From JAKPCT01 sp029553165 (GTDB taxonomy: Bacteria; Bacillota; UBA4882; UBA8346), in contig DAORZT010000035.1 of assembly GCA_035359995.1 (NCBI GenBank), positions 1-29,898 on the forward strand: a stretch of 29,898 nucleotides of DNA, given 5' to 3'. Of the stretch, positions 15,635-22,947 are shown piece by piece; position 1 is the first letter of the stretch; every line of letters begins with the position of its first letter. The notes under the pieces are model-generated. The model did no database searches. It saw nothing but the letters and a program-made list of their open reading frames with translations, and was not told the DNA's origin. The position numbers were made by a program, and so were the translations under genes.

Positions 15635-16477
15635 TCATCCTTCTTTTCTCATAATAATAATATTCTGGTGGGTAATATTGGGAATAAAGCACCGATTAAT
15701 TGCATATGGCCGTAACGGCCGCTGTGTGGCTTTATTCCACCAAATCCTGATCCCCTTCCATTTGAATCCGACTTCCTGTAATACTTCTGCTACTTTATAT
15801 CCTAAGGGAAAGTATTCGCCCTGATAAAAGCGATCGCCAATCAGAAGGATTAAATAGCGCTTCTGTTGCAGAATACGGAAAGCTTCGGCACCAAATTGCT
15901 TAATCTTGGTAAAAAATTGCTGGTAATCTTCCTGATTGCCAAAGTCGCGACAATCAATTTCATTAAACATATTGAAGTTAGTCTCTGTTTTAAACCCTTT
16001 CACCTGATGATGACAACCATAAGGCGGATCAGTGATAATTGCCGCAATTGATTCGGCCTCCAATCCTTTCATCACCTCAAGACAGTCACCCTGGATCAAA
16101 TTTCCTAGATAACAATCACTGCCTTTTGCGTCAATTGCTGGCACGAACTTTCCATCAATAATTGTATAATTTTTCAGGATTGTCTGGTAAATCGCAACCC
16201 ATTTCGGGTTTAACTCTATTCCGATTGCTTTTCGGTTAACCATCCTTGCTCCCAATAATGTTCCGCCAACTCCGGCAAAAGGATCAAGAATCAACTCCCC
16301 CTGTTTACTGAAGAATCTGATTATGTCCGCCATCAACTCCGGCGGTTTCATTGCGCCATGTAATTTCCGTAATTTATGGGTGACATCCGGTGCATAATTC
16401 GTCTCATAAATTGTATTGGTCCAATATAACCATTGCGAGCCTGAAAGTTCATTCAATTCATTTTCCACAGCAGTCAT
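15635..16477 (-). CDS. Solitary DNA methyltransferase (N6-adenine/N4-cytosine type)
   Basis: This 280-residue enzyme should transfer a methyl group from SAM to an exocyclic amino group in DNA. The SAM-binding motif DPFAGVGGT is at 65-73 and the catalytic DPPYG motif at 150-154. With the SAM motif before the catalytic one, the order is not that of the beta class. A KPPELMADIIRFF segment before the SAM motif resembles motif X of amino-methyltransferases. No restriction enzyme, specificity subunit or second methylase lies nearby, so it is probably a housekeeping or orphan enzyme. The target sequence cannot be read from the protein. The ATG at 16477 has AAGG unusually close; a GTG at 16468 fits that ribosome-binding site better, so the true start may be three codons later. 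Confidence 0.85.
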   Translation of the reverse strand: MTAVENELNELSGSQWLYWTNTIYETNYAPDVTHKLRKLHGAMKPPELMADIIRFFSKQGELILDPFAGVGGTLLGARMVNRKAIGIELNPKWVAIYQTILKNYTIIDGKFVPAIDAKGSDCYLGNLIQGDCLEVMKGLEAESIAAIITDPPYGCHHQVKGFKTETNFNMFNEIDCRDFGNQEDYQQFFTKIKQFGAEAFRILQQKRYLILLIGDRFYQGEYFPLGYKVAEVLQEVGFKWKGIRIWWNKATQRPLRPYAINRCFIPNITHQNIIIMRKEG

Positions 16478-16527
16478 CCTTATTTACTTTTTTTACTATT
16501 GTGCCCATCAAACGGGAAAGTTACTAA

Positions 16528-16556
16528 TTTAGAATGAAAATAATATCTTATTTCAA
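16528..16556 (-). promoter_or_regulatory. Candidate promoter of the methyltransferase gene with an inverted repeat in its spacer
   Basis: Minus strand TTGAAA (16556-16551), 17 bases, TCTAAA (16533-16528). An imperfect inverted repeat, TGAAAATAA and TTATTTCA (16535-16555), fills the spacer and overlaps the -35 box, as an operator might. It also lies about 175 bases before carB. No confident carB promoter was found in 16557-16727, which is very AT-rich. Confidence 0.4.
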
Positions 16557-16727
16557 TGTCTATGCCTGGAAAATCAAATTGTATAACTGGAAAAGTCCCT
16601 ATCAAAAGAAAAATTTAAAAAAATAATGACATTTATTTTTAGATAAAGGAAATAGTTTTTACAAAACGAAAATATATTTAAAAATTGCTAAATTTAAATC
16701 TACGAAAGAGAGGTATCTCCCTTAAAA

Positions 16728-19700
16728 ATGCCAAAACGAGACGACATCAAAAAAGTTCTGATAATTGGTTCCGGGCCAATTATCATTGGACAAGCATGTG
16801 AATTTGACTACTCTGGCACCCAGGCGTGTAAAGCCCTTCGGAATTTAGGATATCAAGTTATTCTGGTAAACTCAAATCCGGCGACAATTATGACCGATCC
16901 CGGCATGGCTGATGTTACTTATATTGAACCTTTAAACTTAAAACGGCTCACCGAGATTATTGAAGCAGAAAGACCGGACGCATTACTGCCGAATTTAGGT
17001 GGCCAATCAGGTTTGAATCTCTGCGCCGAACTGGCAGAAGCAGGAGTATTGGACAAATACAATATTAAAGTTATCGGAGTCCAAGTCGATGCGATTGAAC
17101 GCGGCGAAGACCGAATCGCTTTTAAAGAAACCATGAACAAATTAGGGATTGAAATGCCCCGCAGCCAACCGGCTTATTCGGTCGAAGAAGCTGAAAAAAT
17201 CGCTTCCGAATTAGGTTACCCTGTAGTAATCAGGCCTGCTTATACAATGGGTGGTACCGGTGGTGGTTTGGTTTATAATGTTGAAGAATTACGGACAGTA
17301 GCCAGCCGTGGAATCACAGCCAGTTTAGTGGGACAAATATTGGTTGAGGAATCGGTAGCCGGTTGGGAAGAACTTGAATTAGAGATTGTCCGCGACTCAA
17401 AAAACCAGATGATCACCGTCTGTTTTATTGAAAATGTCGATCCAATCGGAGTCCATACCGGTGATTCTTTCTGTACTGCTCCAATGTTAACTATCAGCAA
17501 AGAGTTGCAGGAACGGCTCCAAAAATATGCCTACTCAATAGTCGAATCAATCGGAGTGATCGGCGGTACCAATGTTCAATTTGCTCATGATCCCAAAACC
17601 GGCCGTGTTGTGATTATTGAAATCAATCCTCGGACCTCCCGTTCCTCAGCATTAGCTTCCAAAGCAACCGGATTTCCGATCGCCTTGGTCTCTTCAATGC
17701 TGGCTGCAGGAATGACGCTGGATGAGATTCCGTACTGGCGCGGCGGTACTCTCGCTCAATATACCCCATCCGGAGATTATGTAGTTGTCAAGTTTGCCAG
17801 ATGGGCCTTTGAAAAATTCAAAGGTTCGCGGGACCTGTTAGGAACTCAGATGAAAGCAGTCGGCGAAGTCATGAGCATTGGTAAAACTTACAAAGAAGCT
17901 CTCCAAAAAGCAATCCGCTCCTTAGAGATTGGCCGTTATGGACTGGGGTTTGCCAAAGATTTCAATTCAAAATCACTTCAAGAATTACTTGAATTGTTAA
18001 AAGAACCATCAAGTGAACGACAATTTATCATGTATGAAGCCTTGCGCAAAGGAGCAACGGTTGAGCAACTGCACCAAATTACCGCGATTAAAGAATGGTT
18101 TATCACCCAAATGAAAGAATTAGTCGAATTGGAAGAAGAGATCTTAACTTATAAGGGCAGAGCCCTACCTGACGATCTGCTGATCAAAGCCAAAAAAGAC
18201 GGTTTTGCTGACCGATATCTCGGATTACTCCTCAATCTTCCCGAAACCACCATCCGGGAACAACGGATCGGATTAGGCATTAATGAAGTTTGGGAGCCAG
18301 TACCGGTAAGCGGCGTTGCCCATGATGCCGCATACTACTACTCAACCTATAATTCCACCAATGAATTGCCAACTACCAACAACCGCAAAATAATGATTTT
18401 AGGTGGAGGCCCAAACCGGATCGGACAGGGGATCGAGTTCGATTACTGCTGTGTGCATGCTGCATTTGCTTTAAAAGATGCCAACATCGAAACAATCATT
18501 GTGAACTGCAACCCTGAAACCGTCTCTACGGACTATGACACCTCTGATCGACTTTATTTTGAACCATTGACTGTTGAAGATGTCTTAAGCATCTACCAAA
18601 AAGAAAAACCCGAAGGTATCATTATCCAATTTGGAGGTCAAACACCGCTTAACATCTCCAAAGAACTGAAAGCAGCCGGTGTTAATATTTTAGGCACCTC
18701 TCCCGAGACAATTGATCTCGCCGAAGACCGGGACCGTTTCCGCATGATTATGAAGCAGTTAGGAATCCCCATGCCTGAAGCAGGTATGGCAAGTAATTTA
18801 GAAGAAGCTTTGCAAGTAGCGAACCAAATCGGTTATCCGGTAATGGTTCGTCCTTCCTATGTCCTTGGCGGCAGAGGGATGGAAATTGTTTATGATCAAC
18901 AACAACTACAGGAATACGTTGCTGCTGCGGTTGATGTTACTCCCGACCGGCCAATCTTAATCGATAAGTTCTTAGATAATGCTATTGAAGTCGAAGCCGA
19001 TGCAATTGCTGACGGAACCGACGCTTTTGTTCCGGCAATTATGGAACACATCGAATTAGCCGGTATCCACTCGGGTGATTCTGCCAGTATTATTCCGACA
19101 GTGAGCATCTCCGACGAACATTTGGATACCATTAAAAAATATACCAAAACAATCGCACAGGAATTAAAAGTAGTAGGATTGATGAATATTCAATATGCAA
19201 TTCACAACAACATTGTTTACGTCCTGGAAGCAAATCCGAGAGCATCCAGGACGGTACCGATTGTCTCCAAAGTCTGCAATATCTCCATGGCCCGTTTGGC
19301 AACGGAGATTATATTAGGTAAAAAGATAGCCGATCTAAACTTGAAAGAGAGCACCATTCCATATTACGGCGTTAAAGAAGCAGTCTTCCCATTCAATATG
19401 TTCCCTGAAGTAGACCCTGTCTTGGGACCGGAGATGCGTTCCACCGGAGAAGTTTTGGGGTTAGCAGACTCCTTTGGGCTGGCATTCTTCAAATCTCAGG
19501 AAGCCACCAAACAACCACTTCCAATCGAAGGAACCGTCTTGATCAGTGTTGCCGAGAAAAACCCGCTTCTGATTCAAATCGCAAAAGGATTCCAACAACT
19601 CGGTTTTAAAATAACTGCCACCAAAGGTACTAAAGAATTTTTAGAACAACATGGAATCGAGGCACAATTCATCAATAAACTGCACGAAGGACGGCCCAAC

Positions 19701-19928
19701 ATTGTCGATCAGATTATGAACGGTGAAATTCAATTGGTAATAAACACTCCAATCGGTAAAAAAGAGCAGCATGATGACTCATATATCAGAAAAACCGCCA
19801 TCCGGTTTAAAATACCTTATATCACCACACTGACCGCCGCCTTGGCAACAACCAAAGGTATTACTGCTTATAAAGAACAATCACAAGGGGTCAAAGCTTT
19901 ACAACAATATCATAACGATATTCATTAA
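16728..19928 (+). CDS. carB: Carbamoyl-phosphate synthase, large subunit
   Basis: This makes carbamoyl phosphate from bicarbonate, ammonia (passed from the CarA glutaminase subunit) and two ATP, feeding pyrimidine and arginine synthesis in the cytosol. At 1066 residues it is full length (E. coli 1073). The first ATP-grasp half spans about 1-400 with GSGPIIIGQACEFDYSGTQ near the start; an oligomerisation region follows; the second half begins near 550 with the matching GGGPNRIGQGIEFDYCC; the allosteric MGS-like domain is about 930-1066. Both ATP-grasp sites look intact (MVRPSYVLGGRGM in the second half). carA and other pyr or arg genes are not adjacent, which is less usual. The ATG follows a weakly placed GAGAGG that could fold into GAGA-GGTA-TCTC, so translation may be modest or regulated. 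It has no T-run terminator of its own. Confidence 0.97.
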   Translation: MPKRDDIKKVLIIGSGPIIIGQACEFDYSGTQACKALRNLGYQVILVNSNPATIMTDPGMADVTYIEPLNLKRLTEIIEAERPDALLPNLGGQSGLNLCAELAEAGVLDKYNIKVIGVQVDAIERGEDRIAFKETMNKLGIEMPRSQPAYSVEEAEKIASELGYPVVIRPAYTMGGTGGGLVYNVEELRTVASRGITASLVGQILVEESVAGWEELELEIVRDSKNQMITVCFIENVDPIGVHTGDSFCTAPMLTISKELQERLQKYAYSIVESIGVIGGTNVQFAHDPKTGRVVIIEINPRTSRSSALASKATGFPIALVSSMLAAGMTLDEIPYWRGGTLAQYTPSGDYVVVKFARWAFEKFKGSRDLLGTQMKAVGEVMSIGKTYKEALQKAIRSLEIGRYGLGFAKDFNSKSLQELLELLKEPSSERQFIMYEALRKGATVEQLHQITAIKEWFITQMKELVELEEEILTYKGRALPDDLLIKAKKDGFADRYLGLLLNLPETTIREQRIGLGINEVWEPVPVSGVAHDAAYYYSTYNSTNELPTTNNRKIMILGGGPNRIGQGIEFDYCCVHAAFALKDANIETIIVNCNPETVSTDYDTSDRLYFEPLTVEDVLSIYQKEKPEGIIIQFGGQTPLNISKELKAAGVNILGTSPETIDLAEDRDRFRMIMKQLGIPMPEAGMASNLEEALQVANQIGYPVMVRPSYVLGGRGMEIVYDQQQLQEYVAAAVDVTPDRPILIDKFLDNAIEVEADAIADGTDAFVPAIMEHIELAGIHSGDSASIIPTVSISDEHLDTIKKYTKTIAQELKVVGLMNIQYAIHNNIVYVLEANPRASRTVPIVSKVCNISMARLATEIILGKKIADLNLKESTIPYYGVKEAVFPFNMFPEVDPVLGPEMRSTGEVLGLADSFGLAFFKSQEATKQPLPIEGTVLISVAEKNPLLIQIAKGFQQLGFKITATKGTKEFLEQHGIEAQFINKLHEGRPNIVDQIMNGEIQLVINTPIGKKEQHDDSYIRKTAIRFKIPYITTLTAALATTKGITAYKEQSQGVKALQQYHNDIH

Positions 19929-19929
19929 A

Positions 19930-19968
19930 AACAAATAACGAATGGCTGGATTCACTTCCAGCCATTCG
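19930..19968 (-). terminator. Terminator whose stem includes the end of the EVE-domain gene
   Basis: A 12-bp perfect stem, CGAATGGCTGGA (19939-19950) with TCCAGCCATTCG (19957-19968), has a six-base loop. On the minus strand TTATTTGTTTTT follows. The stop codon of the EVE gene (19954-19952) lies in the loop, so the last codons form one arm. Carried on the plus strand it lacks a T-run but may still stabilise the carB mRNA end. Confidence 0.8.
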
Positions 19969-20404
19969 CATTAAATCTTTGTAAGACTCTTACCAATTCC
20001 GGCATCGAAGACTCCTGGATCAATTTCCAATACTCTTCCTTCACCGGCACTACTGATAATCGCGGTTGTGATATTAACTCCCAGTCTTTGAACTTAATAT
20101 CGGTTTTAATCCGTTTTAAAGAAATCGGCCTGATCAACCGGTAACGCGGTGCTACATCAACCACCGTCAACCGGGAGTCATTTTGATCCGGATCGGGATA
20201 CGGTTCAGAAATAATCTCGGCTACACCAACAATTGCTTTTTCTTTACCGCTATGATAAATAAATGCCAGGTCGCCGCGCTTCATTTGCTGGAGATTTTTT
20301 AGGGCAACAAAGTTACGGACTCCGTTCCAACGGTCTTTGCCCAGCCGCTCCAGATCATCATAAGAAAAAGTTTCGGGTTCCGTCTTTAATAACCAATAAG
20401 CCAT
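19952..20404 (-). CDS. EVE-domain protein (thymocyte nuclear protein 1-like)
   Basis: This 150-residue single-domain protein starts MAYWLLKTEPETFSYDDLER, the hallmark beginning of the EVE family, a PUA-related fold that binds modified bases in DNA or RNA. Further family features are DRWNGVRNFVALKNL, GDLAFIYHSG and the closing RLSVVPVKEEYWKLI. Bacterial members are small cytosolic proteins, some linked to restriction or modification systems; here a DNA methyltransferase lies 3.5 kb away with carB between, so a link is only a guess. GAAGGA precedes the ATG. The exact ligand and role are unknown. Confidence 0.9.
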   Translation of the reverse strand: MAYWLLKTEPETFSYDDLERLGKDRWNGVRNFVALKNLQQMKRGDLAFIYHSGKEKAIVGVAEIISEPYPDPDQNDSRLTVVDVAPRYRLIRPISLKRIKTDIKFKDWELISQPRLSVVPVKEEYWKLIQESSMPELVRVLQRFNANGWK

Positions 20405-20474
20405 TGTTGTTCCTTCAGGTTTTTGATTATATTATTATCCCAAGCTAAAACTTTTATCCTACTTCAAGTTCATT

Positions 20475-21149
20475 TTACTTAATCAATCTCAACCTACTGG
20501 TCCGTACCTTCCTTGGATTCCCTTCCCTTCTTCTATATCGGCCCCCGCCATAATTTCCTTTAGTAATAAATAAATGAGCGATCCCTATACCGGTGATTGA
20601 GGCTAATCCGAATAAAATCCCCCGATCAAAGTATGAAAAAAAGGCAAGAGCTGCAGCGATCCAACCAAACCAAACAGCCTTAACCGGAAGTATTCCCCAA
20701 ACTAAGACTTCCTGATAGGGAAAGAGTCTACTCCAAGCCCAAATAATAGAAGTAAGTGGAAGCCACAGTCCAAAAATTAGTATTGTTTTATTAAGGTACA
20801 TACTAACTAAACTAAAAACCACTCCGGTTGTTAGAGTTACCAATACGACCAACCAGCTATAACGTTTACTCCCCCAGGTTCGTTCTACACTCCCTCCGAC
20901 AAACCACAAGGCAATCGCCGCGAAGATTAATGAAATCGGCTCATTAATCAACGGGAAAGTTATTAATGTCCAGGGCGCAGTAAACATGTCTGCCGTCCTT
21001 AATAAGAATAAACTTCGAAAATTCAATCCCAATAACCCATCAAAAATTAATATCAGTATATTAATCACTATTGTTAAGACGATTAATCCTTTATTAACCG
21101 GCATAAACTCCTGGTATAAAAACCTTTTCAGCTTTACGATATAGCTCAT
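20475..21149 (-). CDS. Rhomboid-like membrane protein lacking the serine protease motif
   Basis: This 224-residue protein has about six membrane segments and a basic, arginine-rich tail (RYRRREGNPRKVRTSRLRL). The layout is rhomboid-like: FRSLFLLRTADMFTAPWTLITFPLIN followed by ALWFVGGSVERTWGSKRY (80-97), which resembles the region after the first segment in rhomboids, and LPVKAVWFGW (154-163), which matches the LPIKAKW segment. The GxSG active-site motif is missing: the aligned region near 127-134 reads GLWLPLTS. A histidine remains in GIAHLF (H192). It is therefore probably an inactive rhomboid that binds or escorts other membrane proteins. GGGAGGAG stands before the ATG. Nothing nearby points to a partner. 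The family call is by pattern and is moderately sure. Confidence 0.65.
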   Translation of the reverse strand: MSYIVKLKRFLYQEFMPVNKGLIVLTIVINILILIFDGLLGLNFRSLFLLRTADMFTAPWTLITFPLINEPISLIFAAIALWFVGGSVERTWGSKRYSWLVVLVTLTTGVVFSLVSMYLNKTILIFGLWLPLTSIIWAWSRLFPYQEVLVWGILPVKAVWFGWIAAALAFFSYFDRGILFGLASITGIGIAHLFITKGNYGGGRYRRREGNPRKVRTSRLRLIK

Positions 21150-21354
21150 TGCTCTCCTCCCGTTTAATTAGATCAAAGTATCCTCTCGCAAATTTCTTCG
21201 CTTTAATTAAATAAATCTCCTTTTAATTGATCCAAAACTCTTAAGTACTTAGTCACATAATACCTACAACTCCTGAAACTTAATCACAAATCAAACTACC
21301 GCCGAGTAATCTATATTAAATTGAATCGTCTAATAATCATACAAGGTGGTAAAG

Positions 21355-22248
21355 ATGAAGAAATTAAATACCGGAGAAGAACATCAATATCTTCGCATTC
21401 TTTCTAACCTAAAAAAATATCTTTTCTCTTTCTATGGTGTTCATTATATTGACATTGGATACAAATTTACTTTAGGAAAAATTCTTCCAGAGCTATCAAT
21501 AAGAGTACATCTCTATCGTAAAGTCCCAAAACAATTCTTATCAATAAGCCAAATAATTCCCCAATTTATTGATTCCATTCCTGTTGATATTATCCAGAGT
21601 AATCCCGGATTACACTACTTCCAATCCAAACGGCGCGAACGATTTGACCCTTTGGTTGGCGGGATCTCCATTCGTAATCTTCGCTATAATACTCAAGGGA
21701 CCTTAGGAATGATCGTCCGGGATATCATTACCGGAAAACTGTTTGCATTGTCCAATTACCACGTCCTTGTTGGAGAAGCAGGAAAAAAAGGAGATCTTAT
21801 TACACAACCCGCCACGGATAATAAAGATGATATCATTGGAGAAGTAAATCGGTGGAATGAACAATTTGATTGTGCAGTCTGTGAGTTAAATAATTCCAGA
21901 AGGCCCTCTGCTAAAATTCTCGGTTATGATTCACCACCAAATACCGTAATCAGACCAAGTATAGGAATGATAGTAACCAAATCAGGTCTTACTACCGGTA
22001 TAACCACTGGCATAATTGACGGTATCAGTTTTGATGATTTTACAATCATACCCAAACCCAAGCAATCTTTGGGTGACATTGAAATAAGTGCTCCCGGAGA
22101 TTCCGGTTCAATTTGGCTCGAAACAAATACAAATGCTGCCGTTGGTCTTCATTATGCCGGAGAAATCGATCCGAGACCCGAAGCAGAACGCGCTTGGGCA
22201 AAACGGCTTCATAAAATATTTCGAGTATTACATATTGATTTCATGTAG
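21355..22248 (+). CDS. Trypsin-fold serine protease, NAL1-like, without signal peptide
   Basis: A 297-residue putative serine endopeptidase. The triad is visible: H136 in LSNYHVL, D172 in QFDCAVCEL, S250 in SAPGDSGSIW. The SNxHVL and PGDSGS context and the segment GDLITQPATDNKD resemble the group that includes the plant protein NARROW LEAF1. There is no signal peptide or membrane segment, so it should act in the cytoplasm, unlike most bacterial trypsin-fold enzymes; in a spore former it might act in the spore or mother cell. The N-terminal 100 residues form an unassigned alpha+beta region (IGYKFTLGKILPELSIRVHL). The frame extends to a GTG at 21346 that overlaps the ribosome-binding site AAGGTGG, so the ATG at 21355 is preferred. 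It stands alone on this strand; substrate unknown. Confidence 0.8.
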   Translation: MKKLNTGEEHQYLRILSNLKKYLFSFYGVHYIDIGYKFTLGKILPELSIRVHLYRKVPKQFLSISQIIPQFIDSIPVDIIQSNPGLHYFQSKRRERFDPLVGGISIRNLRYNTQGTLGMIVRDIITGKLFALSNYHVLVGEAGKKGDLITQPATDNKDDIIGEVNRWNEQFDCAVCELNNSRRPSAKILGYDSPPNTVIRPSIGMIVTKSGLTTGITTGIIDGISFDDFTIIPKPKQSLGDIEISAPGDSGSIWLETNTNAAVGLHYAGEIDPRPEAERAWAKRLHKIFRVLHIDFM

Positions 22249-22249
22249 A

Positions 22250-22273
22250 AAATAAAAAAGCGCAGTTAGCGCT
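22250..22273 (-). terminator. Terminator at the minus-strand end of the structured element
   Basis: Minus strand AGCGC (22273-22269), loop TAACT, GCGCT (22263-22259), then TTTTTATTTT. It would end a minus-strand RNA made from 22274-22349 or read-through from the PilZ gene, a few bases before the convergent protease gene. Confidence 0.6.
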
Positions 22274-22349
22274 ACGCTGCATCATCAGCGGGTTTAAACG
22301 CCCCCGCTTACTCGGCTTTAGTTGTGAGTTATGCAGCAGAACCTCACAA
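22259..22349 (-). ncRNA. GC-rich structured element with predicted pseudoknot; candidate small RNA
   Basis: This stretch is far richer in GC than its surroundings and full of pairing segments. A seven-bp hairpin joins 22322-22328 to 22343-22349 (TTGTGAG/CTCACAA). Its loop, ATGCAGC (22331-22337), can pair with GCTGCAT (22276-22282), giving a pseudoknot that encloses a second hairpin, AGCGGG (22287-22292) with CCCGCT (22303-22308). The minus strand is favoured because a terminator follows directly on that side. In that orientation it lies downstream of the PilZ gene, and no gene follows it on the same strand, so it is unlikely to be a riboswitch. I could not match it to a known RNA family from memory. 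The strand and the function are uncertain. Confidence 0.5.
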
Positions 22350-22376
22350 ATATATATTATTAAAAGAGGGAATAAA

Positions 22377-22419
22377 GAGAATTTTTTGTTGTTTTAATTT
22401 TACCACAAAAAATCTTCTC
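22377..22419. repeat. Long AT-rich imperfect inverted repeat downstream of the PilZ gene
   Basis: GAGAA-TTTTTTGT (22377-22389) pairs with ACAAAAAA-TC-TTCTC (22405-22419), thirteen pairs with a two-base bulge and a 15-base loop. It may end or process the PilZ transcript on the minus strand; the T-stretch lies inside the stem rather than after it, so it is not a standard terminator. Confidence 0.35.
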
Positions 22420-22466
22420 AGACATTGAAGCTTCTTTACAGTTAAGAAAATATTTTGTTAAAAACA

Positions 22467-22790
22467 TTAAGCACTCTTGATAAACGACCGCAGTGATTCG
22501 AGTTGTTCGTCATTGATTGAATCAAACGCCAATCCGCTATAAAACAAGGCATCCCTGTTACTACTATGGACAACGGTTGCTTTTGGAGTTATTCTTTGCG
22601 TTGTTCCCGGTAAGAAAAAGTCCGCCCGTAAAGTCATCCCTTCCTGAAGTGGTTCAATTGAGACAATACCAATACCGGTTGTCGACATATTTTCAATATA
22701 TACATAATGGTAATAATCTAACTCTAGATTAATTATTTTCGAAACAATATGGGTTTTAATCCGATTTTCTCTCCGACGTTCAGGCACCAT
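22467..22790 (-). CDS. PilZ-domain c-di-GMP-binding protein
   Basis: This 107-residue protein is a single PilZ domain. The N-terminal arginine motif RRENR (RxxxR, 6-10) and the NMSTTG motif (34-39, the [D/N]xSxxG pattern) are the c-di-GMP contacts, both present. A hydrophobic strand set (GIGIVSIEPLQEGMTLRADFFLP) and C-terminal helix follow. It should be a cytosolic sensor that passes a c-di-GMP signal to an unknown partner, for example in motility, matrix or cell-wall control. No diguanylate cyclase, flagellar or polysaccharide genes lie in the window. GGAGG precedes the ATG at ten bases. The structured RNA element lies about 120 bases after its stop. Confidence 0.88.
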   Translation of the reverse strand: MVPERRRENRIKTHIVSKIINLELDYYHYVYIENMSTTGIGIVSIEPLQEGMTLRADFFLPGTTQRITPKATVVHSSNRDALFYSGLAFDSINDEQLESLRSFIKSA

Positions 22791-22896
22791 CTAATACTTA
22801 CCTCCTAGTATTTAATTTGTTTAACATAATCTGTTATTACTATCGTCATTAAAGCAAAACTTCATTAGTAAAAAATTATTTTTTTTCACCAAAAAC

Positions 22897-22924
22897 AAAA
22901 AACAGGGTAATTCCCCTGTTTTTT
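22897..22924 (-). terminator. Intrinsic terminator after the 3D-domain gene
   Basis: AAAAAACAGGG (22897-22907) pairs with CCCTGTTTTTT (22914-22924) around TAATTC. The symmetric A and T runs make it able to work in both directions. It ends the metG-tatD-radical SAM-3D group. Confidence 0.85.
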
Positions 22925-22947
22925 CCGCTACCAAATATTAGTTTTAT

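Noticed and set aside
22284..22300. CTGATGA on the minus strand inside the structured element, as in hammerhead ribozymes or fluoride riboswitches
   Set aside because: No GAAA follows at the right place and there is no cleavage-site helix for a hammerhead; the fluoride pattern of paired GC hairpins is also not met, and no fluoride gene follows.
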